DNA from: an uncultured Anaerolineaceae bacterium
GTDB taxonomy: Bacteria > Chloroflexota > Anaerolineae > Anaerolineales > Anaerolineaceae
NCBI GenBank assembly: GCA_938020565.1
Contig: CALIHP010000069.1
Coordinates: forward strand, 1 to 52,765
Direction: 5' to 3'
DNA length: 52,765 nucleotides
In this document: positions 39,907-49,035 of the stretch, piece after piece
Numbering within the stretch: the stretch's first letter is position 1
Layout: each line of letters opens with the position of its first letter
Position numbers and translations under genes: made by a program
Notes under the pieces: generated by a model
Databases searched by the model: none
Seen by the model: only the letters and a program-made list of their open reading frames with translations
Told to the model about the DNA's origin: nothing

Positions 39907-40887
39907 TTACGGACGGCGTCCCGGCTCGTTTGGAGCCGGCGGGACGCCATTTTCGTCATAGGTTGAAGCGGTAATTTCCCGGGTAACGTAGAGCGGCCGT
40001 GACTTGACTTCATCGTAAATCCGGCCGAGGTACTCCCCGATAATTCCCAGACAGATCAGCTGCACGCCGCCGAGAAAGAGCGTCGAGATCAGCGTCGTCG
40101 CCTGCCCGATGAGCTCCGAGCCGCGCCAGCGGAGGAAGACGACGATCGGGATCAGGATAATCGACAGCGCCGCGACGGCGAATCCGAAGAAGGTCGCGGC
40201 CTGGAGCGGGACGTAGGAAAATCCGGTAATCGCGTTCCAGGCGAGCCTGATCATCTTTTTGAACGGGTATTTAGACGTGCCGGCGTAACGTCGGGCGCGG
40301 TGGTAACGGACGCCGACCTGCTTATAGCCGATCCAGGAGGACATCCCGCGCAGGAAGCGATGCTTTTCACGCATCCTGCACATGACGTCGACGACCTTTC
40401 GATCCAGCAGGCGGAAATCGCCGGTGTCGAGCGGGATATTGACATCGGTAATCTTATAGATCATCCGGTAAAAAAGCGAAGCGGAGGTCTTCTTGAACCA
40501 GGTTTCGCCGTCCCGTTCGCCGCGAACGGCGTAGACGACTTCGTATCCTTCCCGCCATTTCGCGATCAGTTCCAGAATCGTTTCGGGCGGGTCCTGAAGA
40601 TCGGCGTCGATAACGACGACGGCGTCCCCAAGCGCGTAGTCCATCCCGGCGGTGACGGCGATCTGATGGCCAAAGTTGCGCGCGAAGAAGATCGAGCGGA
40701 AGCGTGGATCGCGGGCGCTGATCTCGTGCATTTTCGCGCTCGATCCGTCCTCTGAACCGTCGTCGATCAGGATCGCTTCCCAGGGCTCGCCGGTCTGGTC
40801 CATGACGCTGGTGATACGCTCGATCAGGACCGGAAGCACTTCGATTTCATTATAGATCGGTATGACGACGCTGAACGTGGGTTTCAT
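39907..40887 (-). CDS. GT2 glycosyltransferase, GtrB/undecaprenyl-phosphate sugar transferase type
   Basis: A 326-residue protein with a GT-A domain (FSVVIPIYNEIEVLPVLIER; IDADLQDPPETI with the metal-binding DxD) and two C-terminal membrane helices (about residues 225-255 and 262-290), ending LGRIYDEVKSRPLYV. This is the layout of enzymes that load glucose or another sugar onto undecaprenyl phosphate. The neighbouring GT-C-like protein could use that lipid-linked sugar; this pairing is inference. Confidence 0.9.
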   Translation of the reverse strand: MKPTFSVVIPIYNEIEVLPVLIERITSVMDQTGEPWEAILIDDGSEDGSSAKMHEISARDPRFRSIFFARNFGHQIAVTAGMDYALGDAVVVIDADLQDPPETILELIAKWREGYEVVYAVRGERDGETWFKKTSASLFYRMIYKITDVNIPLDTGDFRLLDRKVVDVMCRMREKHRFLRGMSSWIGYKQVGVRYHRARRYAGTSKYPFKKMIRLAWNAITGFSYVPLQAATFFGFAVAALSIILIPIVVFLRWRGSELIGQATTLISTLFLGGVQLICLGIIGEYLGRIYDEVKSRPLYVTREITASTYDENGVPPAPNEPGRRP

Positions 40888-40929
40888 GAGCTTTCCTCCT
40901 TTCGGTCATTATCCCGTTTTTCTTTTCGA

Positions 40930-42189
40930 TTACGCGCTTTCCCGTTTCTTCAGGAGCTGTTCGAGCGCGTCGAGGGTCGGGTCGATCGAGACCGCTTCGC
41001 CGGTCGCGGCGACCGCCGAGCGAATATCCTTCATCCCCGAACCGGTATTGACGACGACGGCCTGATCGTTCGGACCGATCCATCCGCGCCGCGCTGCCTC
41101 GCGCAGCCCGACATACGCGGTCGCCCCGGCGGGTTCGGCGAAAACGCCGTATTTCCCTGTCTCGCTGATCCCTTCGTAGATCGCCTCGTCCGGAACGGCG
41201 ATATACGCGCCGCCGCTTTCGGTCGCCGCGCGCACGGCCCGGACGCCGTCCCGCGGCAGGTCGACGGAAATCGAATCCGCGAAGGTTGTCGCGCGGACCG
41301 GGACGATCGTTTCGTTCCCTGCGGCCCAGGCGTTATAAACCGCGGCCGATTTTTCTGACTGGACGCCGAAAATTCGCGGACAGCGGTCGATCCAGCCCAG
41401 TTCGACAAGATCCTTGAAGCCTTTATGGATCCCGGAGATAATATTTCCGTCGCCGACGGAGACAAAAACGGCTAATCGGTCCGGAGAGACGTTTTTCCCG
41501 ACGATGAGCTGTTCCCAGATTTCGTAAGCGGCGGTTTTTTTGCCTTCGGCCGTGAAGGCGTTATACCCGGTATTCCGGCAGTACCATCCGTATTTCTCCG
41601 CGGCCAGGACCGAGAGATCGAAGGCCGCGTCATAGTTGCCGTTGACGAGGATGACGTCAGAGTTGAAAACGAGAAGCTGGGCTATTTTCGCGGGCGGCGC
41701 GGATTTCGGAGCGAAAATGACCGCTTTCCAGCCAGCGGCGGCCGCCATTCCCGCGAGCGCCGCGCCGGCGTTCCCGGTCGAAGCGGTCACGATCGTTTTC
41801 GCGCCGATTTCTTTCGCCCGTGCGATTAGAACCGCGCTGGCGCGGTCCTTGAACGAGGCGGTCGGGTTCCGTCCTTCGTCTTTGATGAAGAGCGAGCCTA
41901 TCTGGAGCGTTTTTTCGAGCTCCGCGAAGCGGTAAACCGGCGTCCAGCCGACGCTATGCAGCGGGGTATCCAGGAATCCGGGATCCTGAACCGGGAGGAG
42001 GGGCTCGTATCGCCAGAGCGACCGTTCCGCCGAGGCGAAGATCGTTTCAGGTTTAACCGTCGCGCGGATCTTTTCAATATCAAGACGGACGGTCAGGTTT
42101 CCCTGATCTTCCGGGCAGGTATATCCCGTGAAGCTGGCAGGGTATTCTTTCCCGCAAAGGGAACATTTGTATCCGAGGAATTTACTCAT
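40930..42189 (-). CDS. thrC: threonine synthase
   Basis: A 419-residue PLP enzyme making threonine from O-phosphohomoserine. Residues 1-35 contain a zinc-ribbon-like segment (CSLCGKEYPASFTGYTCPED). The PLP lysine is in NPTASFKDRAS (about residue 97), with TASTGNAGAALAGMAAAAG and SVGDGNIISGIHKGF following. The ATG at 42189 is chosen because the protein then starts MSKFLGYKCSLCG; a longer reading adds 52 unrelated residues from within the upstream gene. It sits unusually between two cell-surface glycosylation genes. Confidence 0.92.
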   Translation of the reverse strand: MSKFLGYKCSLCGKEYPASFTGYTCPEDQGNLTVRLDIEKIRATVKPETIFASAERSLWRYEPLLPVQDPGFLDTPLHSVGWTPVYRFAELEKTLQIGSLFIKDEGRNPTASFKDRASAVLIARAKEIGAKTIVTASTGNAGAALAGMAAAAGWKAVIFAPKSAPPAKIAQLLVFNSDVILVNGNYDAAFDLSVLAAEKYGWYCRNTGYNAFTAEGKKTAAYEIWEQLIVGKNVSPDRLAVFVSVGDGNIISGIHKGFKDLVELGWIDRCPRIFGVQSEKSAAVYNAWAAGNETIVPVRATTFADSISVDLPRDGVRAVRAATESGGAYIAVPDEAIYEGISETGKYGVFAEPAGATAYVGLREAARRGWIGPNDQAVVVNTGSGMKDIRSAVAATGEAVSIDPTLDALEQLLKKRESA

Positions 42190-42224
42190 AGTCCGGTTTG
42201 ATTTTCCTTTTCTGTTCCTAAGAA

Positions 42225-44294
42225 TTATTGTGGTGATTGAACTTCGTTTCCGCCGCTCTCCGGGACGCAGCCGATTGCGCTGGAGACGGCTTCCCGCGTT
42301 CCGGGAACTTCGCCGCTGTACGCAGTCCGCGTCAGCTGGCCGCAAAGGAACGCGCTGTTCCCGTCATGCGTCAGGACGAATTCGGCGGCCCGGAGCGCCT
42401 GCGTCTCGTTCCCGATCGCGGCGAAGGCCAGGACGGCCGGGATATAGTCGAACGGATCGCCGGGCCGCAGCTCCGGATCGTTTTCGAGCTGGGCGGCGAG
42501 GCGGCGCGCGGCTTCGAGGTCGTCCGCCTGCTCTGCGCTTCGGAGACGCTGAAACGTGTAGCAGTAGCTCCGCGCTGGCTCCGGTCCGATCGCCGCCGGC
42601 GGAAGGGCGGGCGCGGACGCGTTAAGCTCAATGCGCTCGTTCGAGGAGATCGGAATGAGCGCGGCTAAATCGGGATCCAGTCCCGGAAATTCGCGTTCCC
42701 GCTCGGTCAGCGTCCAAAGGCAGCCGCCGGCTTTATAAGTCAGCGCTAAAACCTGATCGGTCGCGCCGCGAAACGTATGCGAACGGTAAGTATGCTCGAT
42801 GGGGCTGCCCGGCGAAGACGACGCGAAAAAATCGTGGTAACGCAAATGAAGATCGAAGTATTTATAGGTGTAAGCGGTCCCGCGGAGCTCGGGCGCATAC
42901 TGCCAGTTGACGATTGGGGTCAGGTCGTTGTCGCTGGTCCGATCCAGCGGAATATCCGCCGAAATGAGCGTCGTTCCCGGCTGAAGCGCGGGCGCGCGCC
43001 AGGCGAGCTGCCAGAAGTAGTCGTTGAGCTTGAGGGTTTCGTCGCGGTAAATAAACGCGTTTACGGTATGGGCTCCGATCGACAGCGCGCAGACTGCCGC
43101 GAGGGCCAGAGGCGCGGCGGACGGCCGGAACGCCGCCCGGATCGATCCGGCGATCAGCAGCGCTGCGCCGAACGAAAACGGGATCGTCGACCGATCCCAG
43201 GGGAATCTGGTCTCGATCGGGAGGAGCGTCGCCCAGAACGGGATCCCGGCGGCGATAAGCGCTGCAATTCCAGTCAGGATCATCGCAGATGTGCCGTCGG
43301 TTTTTTGCGTTCTGCTGTCTTCCGGATCGTTTTCCGTCGCCGAAGCGAAAAGAAGCGTCAGGAAGACCGCGGCGAGGAGAAGGACCAGGTAAAAGGCCCA
43401 GCGGCGTTCCGGCGCGGCCGGTTGTTTAAACGCCGTCCGGTAACTCTCGACCGTCACGACGGAAAGATCGGAAAAAATCCGAGCGGCTAACGTTTTTACG
43501 CCGGAGAGTGGGCTTTCGCCGAGCTCGATCAGCAGCTTTGGCCGGTACGTTTGGAAGGAGAAGATAAAAACGCGCCAATATAGGAACGCCGCCGCCGCCA
43601 ACAGGTACGGCCCCCAGACGCGAAAGAGCGTGCGCACGCGCTTCGGGAAGGACAGAAAATCGGGACCTGACGACAGGTATGCCCAGATCAGGAACGGGCG
43701 GACGAATTCCCAGCCGGTAAAGTATTCGCAGGAAAACAGTCCGAACGCTGCCAGCGCGGCGGATAACGCCGTAAGGACGATCGCAAGGCTGCGCCGCGCG
43801 CGGTTTTCGCCGCCGGATGCGTCGTTGAGGAGCGTCATCATCAGCCACATGGAGATCAGGCTGAAATCCATCGATGCGAAATGCAGGATGAACTGAACGG
43901 CGACGGGCTGCTGCTTGAAGCCGGGATACAGCGCGAAGATCAGCGCGGCCCCCTGAACCGTGCGAACGGCGGTCGGGAATACGATTCGAAGCGTCCAATA
44001 GAAGAAAAGCGCGGCGACGATCCGTTGGAGGAGGATCAGGAGATGATACGGGAGGACGGCTTCGCCGAAGACCGCTCCGGTCAGCGAGTAGATCCAGGCT
44101 GAATACGGCCGGTCCCAGCGGACGAAATCAGCGAAGCTTCCCGGACCTGCGAGGCGGTTATTATAGACGTAAATCCAGTCGTCCCCATAAAACCCGAACC
44201 AGCCGAGCAGGACCGGAATTCCATACGTCAGCGCCGTGACGATCACGAGCGCCGCCGGGAACGTCAGCCCAACGCGCTTTTCTTTTAACGCCAT
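42225..44294 (-). CDS. GT-C-like polytopic membrane glycosyltransferase candidate
   Basis: A 689-residue protein with about ten hydrophobic segments in the first 420 residues and a soluble extracytoplasmic C-terminal part. The first external loop carries FYGDDWIYVYN (about residue 35), an acidic pair where GT-C enzymes have their catalytic Asp/Glu, followed by RWDRPYSAW. No closer family is recognised. It begins 4 nt after the gntR stop and precedes thrC by 35 nt, so it is part of the same operon. Confidence 0.7.
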   Translation of the reverse strand: MALKEKRVGLTFPAALVIVTALTYGIPVLLGWFGFYGDDWIYVYNNRLAGPGSFADFVRWDRPYSAWIYSLTGAVFGEAVLPYHLLILLQRIVAALFFYWTLRIVFPTAVRTVQGAALIFALYPGFKQQPVAVQFILHFASMDFSLISMWLMMTLLNDASGGENRARRSLAIVLTALSAALAAFGLFSCEYFTGWEFVRPFLIWAYLSSGPDFLSFPKRVRTLFRVWGPYLLAAAAFLYWRVFIFSFQTYRPKLLIELGESPLSGVKTLAARIFSDLSVVTVESYRTAFKQPAAPERRWAFYLVLLLAAVFLTLLFASATENDPEDSRTQKTDGTSAMILTGIAALIAAGIPFWATLLPIETRFPWDRSTIPFSFGAALLIAGSIRAAFRPSAAPLALAAVCALSIGAHTVNAFIYRDETLKLNDYFWQLAWRAPALQPGTTLISADIPLDRTSDNDLTPIVNWQYAPELRGTAYTYKYFDLHLRYHDFFASSSPGSPIEHTYRSHTFRGATDQVLALTYKAGGCLWTLTEREREFPGLDPDLAALIPISSNERIELNASAPALPPAAIGPEPARSYCYTFQRLRSAEQADDLEAARRLAAQLENDPELRPGDPFDYIPAVLAFAAIGNETQALRAAEFVLTHDGNSAFLCGQLTRTAYSGEVPGTREAVSSAIGCVPESGGNEVQSPQ

Positions 44295-44298
44295 GAGT

Positions 44299-45042
44299 TT
44301 AGCCTTTATGAATCTGGCGGATGGCGCGGAATTTATAAAATCCGGGGACGTAGTACGACTGGGAAATGTCGATAACCTGATTATTCAGGGCGAAAAGTAA
44401 ACCGTCGAGCTTCAGGATCGGATCGCCGCGCTGGAGCTGGAGCCGTTTGGCGATGATCTGTGAGGCGGGAACGGCGGTAAAAATCGCTTCGGAATGAGAA
44501 ACCGGGACGGCCTGTTCCTTAATGAGAAGGTCGAGGATCGAACCGTTAAAATCGATGCCTTTGGAATAGCTCGTCTGCGCGAGGATAGACGCCGGGACGG
44601 TATCGACGAGATAAGCGACCGGTCTTTCGCCGATACTGATCGATCGGGAAACGGTCTGGACGAGGGTGGTCGGGGAAAACCCGAATTTCTTGGCTAATTC
44701 CTCGCCGGCGAGATCGACCCGGTTTTCATGGTAGCCCATGACGACGTTCATGCCCAGCCGGTGCGCCTGCGTTTCGATACTTTCGAGGACGTCGAACGAG
44801 CTTTCGATCGCCAGCTTCGGGTCGACGACAAACGTTCCGACGCCCTGCCGGCGGCGGATGAGCCCCTGCCCTTCGAACATGCGCATCGCTTCACGCAGCG
44901 TCGTCCGCGATACGCCTAATTTAACCGCTAACTCAGGCTCGGAGAGAAGCCGTTCGCCTGGCGGCGTTTCCTGAATTTCTGCGGCGAGGTCGTCCTGGAG
45001 CTTTTGAAATAAAGATAAATTCGTTGTGTCACGTAAAAACAT
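44299..45042 (-). CDS. GntR family regulator (HutC type)
   Basis: A 247-residue repressor or activator: winged helix at residues about 12-80 (SEPELAVKLGVSRTTLREAM, then GLIRRRQGVGTFV) and a C-terminal UTRA ligand-binding domain with the typical ISQSYYVPGFYKF near the end. HutC-type proteins respond to small molecules such as amino sugars or histidine intermediates; the ligand is unknown. First gene of the minus-strand operon and preceded by its own promoter with TTGTC/GACAA inverted repeats. Confidence 0.9.
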   Translation of the reverse strand: MFLRDTTNLSLFQKLQDDLAAEIQETPPGERLLSEPELAVKLGVSRTTLREAMRMFEGQGLIRRRQGVGTFVVDPKLAIESSFDVLESIETQAHRLGMNVVMGYHENRVDLAGEELAKKFGFSPTTLVQTVSRSISIGERPVAYLVDTVPASILAQTSYSKGIDFNGSILDLLIKEQAVPVSHSEAIFTAVPASQIIAKRLQLQRGDPILKLDGLLFALNNQVIDISQSYYVPGFYKFRAIRQIHKG

Positions 45043-45062
45043 GAGATTCTCCTTCCGAATAA

Positions 45063-45127
45063 TTGTCGACAGGATAGTCGATTTTTTAAACTTGCTTGAC
45101 TATACCATAAAATCAGTTGTCCGACAA
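45063..45127 (-). promoter_or_regulatory. promoter and inverted-repeat operators of the gntR operon
   Basis: On the minus strand TTGTCG (45122-45127), 17 nt, TATAGT (45099-45104). The -35 lies inside the palindrome TTGTC-C-GACAA (45117-45127). A second near-copy, TTGTCGACAG, is at 45063-45072 downstream of the start, and TAGTC/GACTA repeats lie between. This is the layout expected for autoregulation by a dimeric GntR protein. Confidence 0.6.
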
Positions 45128-45177
45128 TATGATCTTTATCCTAATCCCAGGGATGCAAAAATCAGGTTTATGGCTGA

Positions 45178-46062
45178 TTAGATATTACAAGCGGAACGGT
45201 CCGCGGCGATTAACGTGTTCCGCATCAGCATCGCGATCGTCATTGGACCGACGCCGCCGGGCATCGGGGTAATCGCGCCCGCGATTGGGGTAATCGCGTC
45301 GAAATCGGTATCGCCGACGATTTTATAGCCTTTCGGGTTATCGGGGTCGTCGACGCGGGTAATTCCGACGTCGATAACGATCGCGCCGGGCTTGACCCAG
45401 TCGGCCCTGACGAGGCACGGCGAACCGGCGGCGGCGACGAGGATATCGGCGCGTCGGGCGATCTCCGGAAGCGCGGCCGTATACCGATGGCAGATGGTGA
45501 CCGTGGCGTTGTGGCGGGAGAGTAGCTGCGCAGTGGGCATGCCGACGATCGACGAGCGTCCGATGACGACGGCGTTCAGCCCGCTGACGTCGGACCGGAC
45601 CGTCTGGATCAGGCGCAGAATCCCGGCGGGAGTGCAGGGGATGAACCAGGGCGTGCTTTCTTTCCGCGAGAGCATCCCGGCGTTGATCGGATGGAAGCCG
45701 TCGACGTCTTTTTCTGGATTGAGGAGCGAAAGGATGCGGTATTCGTCGATCTGAGCCGGGAGGGGAAGCTGGACGAGGATGCCATGGATTTCCGGATCAG
45801 CGTTCAGCGATTCGATTCGTTCTTCGAGGGTCCGCTGCGTCGTGCTTTCCGGGAGCGTATGCGATATGGACCGGATTCCCAGCTTTTCGCAGGTGCGAAT
45901 TTTATTGCGGACGTAGATTTTAGAGGCGGGGTCGTCGCCGATCAGGATTGTCGCTAATCCGGGCGTGGGAAGGCCGGCCTGGTTCCGTTCGCTGATCCGG
46001 AGCGCGATTTCGGCTTTAATTCCGTCGGCGATTTTCGTTCCGTTGATAATAGTTGCTGTCAT
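45178..46062 (-). CDS. folD: bifunctional methylene-THF dehydrogenase/methenyl-THF cyclohydrolase
   Basis: A 294-residue FolD interconverting 5,10-methylene-THF, methenyl-THF and 10-formyl-THF with NADP. The catalytic lysine is in YVRNKIRTCEKLGI (about residue 55), VQLPLP and GFHPINAG follow, then VIGRSSIVGMPTAQLL (nucleotide binding) and PGGVGPMTIAML near the end. Start supported by GGAGGATC. It is 38 nt downstream of the FtsB-like gene. Confidence 0.96.
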   Translation of the reverse strand: MTATIINGTKIADGIKAEIALRISERNQAGLPTPGLATILIGDDPASKIYVRNKIRTCEKLGIRSISHTLPESTTQRTLEERIESLNADPEIHGILVQLPLPAQIDEYRILSLLNPEKDVDGFHPINAGMLSRKESTPWFIPCTPAGILRLIQTVRSDVSGLNAVVIGRSSIVGMPTAQLLSRHNATVTICHRYTAALPEIARRADILVAAAGSPCLVRADWVKPGAIVIDVGITRVDDPDNPKGYKIVGDTDFDAITPIAGAITPMPGGVGPMTIAMLMRNTLIAADRSACNI

Positions 46063-46100
46063 GTAGGATCCTCCTGCGGACGGCGGGACGCGGGTTCGTT

Positions 46101-46475
46101 TTATTCGAAGATCAGGCTGTACCAGACCTGCCAGTTTTCATATTCAACCGGTTCGACCGATGGGACCGGCGTTGCGGTTGGGGCGAGCGGGGTTCCAGGA
46201 AGCGGAAAGACGGCGATGTCGCCCGGTTTTATCATTAATCCCTGGACGCGCGCCCATTCTTCGACGGAGGTGTCGGAGGCGGCGTAGCCGATTTCGTCCG
46301 ACGCGACGTCGAGCGTTGTCTGGAGAATCGCGACGTCCGCGGCCAGCGTTTCGTACTGGCGGTTCATGAAGGCGAGTGTTGAGATACGCGTACTGAGGTC
46401 GATTGTCATTGCGACCAGAGCGAGTATCAGGAAGAAGAGCCAGACGCGTCCTTTGATCCGCTGCCAGATGTTCAT
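46101..46475 (-). CDS. FtsB/DivIC-like septum formation protein candidate
   Basis: A 124-residue single-pass protein: a membrane helix (VWLFFLILALVAMTIDL, about residues 11-27), a short coiled-coil stretch (LAADVAILQTTLDVASDEIGY), and the EEWARVQGLMIKPGD motif that resembles the conserved end of FtsB/DivIC proteins, followed by a Pro-rich tail. FtsB-type proteins link early and late divisome components. The assignment rests on architecture and the motif. The ATG at 46475 is 6 nt from a TAAAAT box. Confidence 0.7.
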   Translation of the reverse strand: MNIWQRIKGRVWLFFLILALVAMTIDLSTRISTLAFMNRQYETLAADVAILQTTLDVASDEIGYAASDTSVEEWARVQGLMIKPGDIAVFPLPGTPLAPTATPVPSVEPVEYENWQVWYSLIFE

Positions 46476-46481
46476 GGGGTT

Positions 46482-46487
46482 ATTTTA
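46482..46487 (-). promoter_or_regulatory. -10 box close to the FtsB-like start codon
   Basis: TAAAAT on the minus strand lies 6 nt before the ATG at 46475, again suggesting a leaderless transcript. No Shine-Dalgarno sequence is present in between. Confidence 0.4.
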
Positions 46488-46588
46488 TCATTCCCGAATA
46501 AAAGTTTGCCGCGCGGCTGCATTTTATAGCGCTGGAGCGGACCGCGGCGGAGCGCCGGTTTTCTCCCCGCGGGTCATGGCTGGCTGAA

Positions 46589-46618
46589 AACCGGCCCGGA
46601 GGATACCCCGGGCCGGTT
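46589..46618 (-). terminator. strong hairpin after fakA
   Basis: AACCGGCCCGG (46589-46599) and CCGGGCCGGTT (46608-46618) form an 11-bp perfect stem with an 8-nt loop, about 55 nt downstream of the fakA stop. On the minus strand four Ts overlap its end. Probably terminates the asp23-fakA transcript. Confidence 0.6.
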
Positions 46619-46672
46619 CGGGCTGAATTTCGGATGGGTCCGTTTTTTGGAGGAACGAAGTCCGTCCTCCTT

Positions 46673-48319
46673 TTACTCAACGGAAATCAGGTACTGATAA
46701 TGCGGCTGGCCGCCGAAATGAACTTCGATTTCGACGTTCGGATAAAGCGCGGAGAGCTCGGCGACGGCGGCTTTGGCGTCTTCCTCGCTGATCATCTGGC
46801 CGTAAAAGAGCGACATGCTGTTATAGTTTTCCAACCCGACGCGTTCGCAGAATCCTTTCAGTGCGTCCATGACCGAATCTCTGGCGATAATGAGTTCTCC
46901 GTTATGCAGGACGATCACCTGCCCTTCTTCAACCTGAACGCCGTTGAGATCGACCGAGCGGACGGAGTTGGTAATTTCGCCGGATTGAACTTCGGTCAGG
47001 CTCTCGTTCATCGCTTCGACGATTTCGTCGAAATCGCCTTCCGGATCGAGCTGGAGAAGCGCGCTGATGCCTTGCGGGATGTTCTTCGAGCGGATAACGG
47101 CGACGCGCTTGTCGCAATGGGTAATTGCGTTGTTGGCGGCCAGGATGATGTTCTTGTTATTCGGGAGAATGATGACTTTATCCGTGTTGAGCGAGTTAAC
47201 CGCGTTCAGGATTTCTTCCGTACTGGGGTTCATGGTCTGGCCGCCGCGGATAATATAGGCGGCGCCGAGGCTGGCTAAAACGCGGGAAATCCCTTCGCCC
47301 GGCGAGACGGCGACGACGCCGATCTGGCCCGGTTCGATCGGGGTGCAGGCGACCGGCGCTGCCGTCGGCTGGCCGTTGCCGTCGAGCTGGATCATCAGGT
47401 TCTCAATCGCGACCTTGGTAACCGTCCCGATCGATAGAATGTAATTTATCGGGGCGTAGAGGTTTTCGGTCGGAACATGGATATGCATGCGGTACATGCC
47501 GTCGCCTTCGCCGACCTGGATCGAGACGCCGATATCTTCGAGCCGGCGATAAAAAACTTCTAAAACGAGTTCTTCGGTTGGAATGAAGTCAACGATGACT
47601 TCGTAATCCTGCCCAGGTTCAACGGATTCTTCTTCGATCATGTCCGTCAGCGCTTTGATTTCGATCTGATTCGGGTTTTCAGTCACGGATTCGTTCCGGA
47701 TATAGCGAAGGAAGCCTTCGAAGATAAAGAAAAGGCCTTTCCCTCCGGAGTCGACGACGCCCGCCTGTTTCAGGACGGGGAGCAGCTCAGGAGTGCGGTT
47801 GACGGAGCGGTCAGCGGCGGCAACGGTCAGCGCAAAAACATCCTCAAACGTCCGACAGCCGTCGATCCCGGCTTCAACTTCGGCGGCGGTATCTTTCAGA
47901 ACGGTCAGGATCGTCCCTTCAACCGGGCGGACGACGCCTTTATACGCCGTATTGCGCGCTTCGTTCAGCGCTTTGACGTAGAGTTCTTTTGTCAGGATTG
48001 GCTGACCCTCGACGGCGCGCGCGATCCCGCGCCAGAATTGCGAGAGGATCACGCCGCTGTTGCCGCGCGCGCCCATGAGCGCGCCTTTGGCGACAGCTCC
48101 GAAAACTGCGCCGACGTTATCGTCGTTTGTGACCGCGATCTCGTTCCATCCGGATTGCAGCGTCATCATCATGTTCGAGCCGGTATCGCCGTCCGGAATC
48201 GGGAAGACGTTAAGCGAGTTTACCAGCTGTGCGTTCGTTTTTAGCCAGAGCGTCGCCGCTTCAACGAGCGATTTGACCTGCTGCCCGTCAAGCGATGTTA
48301 ATTCTTTTTTTTCGTCCAT
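46673..48319 (-). CDS. fakA: fatty acid kinase catalytic subunit FakA (DAK2/DhaL domain)
   Basis: A 548-residue protein with an N-terminal DhaL/DAK2 kinase domain (NSLNVFPIPDGDTGSNMMMT, with the Mg-ATP aspartates; GARGNSGVILSQFWRG) and the long C-terminal region typical of FakA/YloV. It phosphorylates fatty acids held by a FakB/DegV protein. The order asp23-fakA is the conserved yloU-yloV pair. The ATG at 48319 is preferred; TTG at 48325 would add two residues, and no strong ribosome-binding site distinguishes them. The partner FakB is at 28752-29621. Confidence 0.92.
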   Translation of the reverse strand: MDEKKELTSLDGQQVKSLVEAATLWLKTNAQLVNSLNVFPIPDGDTGSNMMMTLQSGWNEIAVTNDDNVGAVFGAVAKGALMGARGNSGVILSQFWRGIARAVEGQPILTKELYVKALNEARNTAYKGVVRPVEGTILTVLKDTAAEVEAGIDGCRTFEDVFALTVAAADRSVNRTPELLPVLKQAGVVDSGGKGLFFIFEGFLRYIRNESVTENPNQIEIKALTDMIEEESVEPGQDYEVIVDFIPTEELVLEVFYRRLEDIGVSIQVGEGDGMYRMHIHVPTENLYAPINYILSIGTVTKVAIENLMIQLDGNGQPTAAPVACTPIEPGQIGVVAVSPGEGISRVLASLGAAYIIRGGQTMNPSTEEILNAVNSLNTDKVIILPNNKNIILAANNAITHCDKRVAVIRSKNIPQGISALLQLDPEGDFDEIVEAMNESLTEVQSGEITNSVRSVDLNGVQVEEGQVIVLHNGELIIARDSVMDALKGFCERVGLENYNSMSLFYGQMISEEDAKAAVAELSALYPNVEIEVHFGGQPHYQYLISVE

Positions 48320-48369
48320 AGTCAACTTTGTAAAAATTTACCCTTTCCTGATCGCGCTGCATGACGCGA

Positions 48370-48735
48370 TTAATTTTCCCGGCTGACGCGAAGTCCCCTG
48401 ACGTGGACGTTGACATAATGGACGTTCAGCCCCGTCTGTTTCTCGATCGCATAGCGAACGTTATCGGCAACGCTGGCCGCGACGGAGGTAATCCGGGTCC
48501 CGTATTCAACGACGATATATAAGTCGATCATGACGGTCGCCCCGTCGTATTGAACTGAAACGCCCTGTGTCGGGTCTTTGATAATGACGTTCTTTAACCC
48601 GGTCATTTTATTTTTCGGCGCTAATCCGACCAGTCCGTACGATTCAAGCGCGGCCTGGTATGCGATTGCCGATATGGCGCGATGTGAAACGAAAATATTT
48701 CCGCTTACTTTTTTTTCCTTTTGTTCTTTTTGCAT
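48370..48735 (-). CDS. Asp23/Gls24 family protein
   Basis: A 121-residue Asp23/Gls24 (YloU-like) protein: ISAIAYQAALESYGLVGLAPK, VDLYIVVEYGTRITSVAASVADNV-like core and VHYVNVHVRGLRVS at the end. Family members affect envelope stress or, next to fakA, an unknown process in lipid metabolism. It starts with ATG behind AAAAAGGAAC. 50 nt upstream of fakA. Confidence 0.93.
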   Translation of the reverse strand: MQKEQKEKKVSGNIFVSHRAISAIAYQAALESYGLVGLAPKNKMTGLKNVIIKDPTQGVSVQYDGATVMIDLYIVVEYGTRITSVAASVADNVRYAIEKQTGLNVHYVNVHVRGLRVSREN

Positions 48736-48807
48736 GATCGTTCCTTTTTTCGAGTCTTTCGCTTTTTTGATCGGATCCCGTTTTTTCGAATCCGCGTTTT
48801 TCTATTT

Positions 48808-48813
48808 ATTATA
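48808..48813 (-). promoter_or_regulatory. -10 box of the asp23-fakA operon
   Basis: TATAAT on the minus strand predicts a start near 48801, about 65 nt before the asp23 ATG. No good -35 element is found. Confidence 0.45.
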
Positions 48814-49035
48814 GTTTGTAATCGAACTCAGGCGCTTAATTATCCTAAAGAATAGCGGACGCGGCGGGCTGGACTGGCTCGAATCGTGACAGCGAGCTGA
48901 ATGGCAACGCGGTATATTGAAAAAGGAAGATGGAAATCAGTAGCTGAAAATAAAACGGGGACCGCTTTGGCCCCGGATCAAATGGCAGCGCTGTTTCCGC
49001 TAAAACTTTTTCGTGTTCTGGTTTCAATTTCCCTC
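48814..49035. other. divergent intergenic region between asp23 and the ArsR gene
   Basis: About 220 bp without a convincing gene. It holds a GGGG/CCCC hairpin around 48957-48976 and is otherwise unremarkable; the divergent promoters lie at its two edges. Confidence 0.4.
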
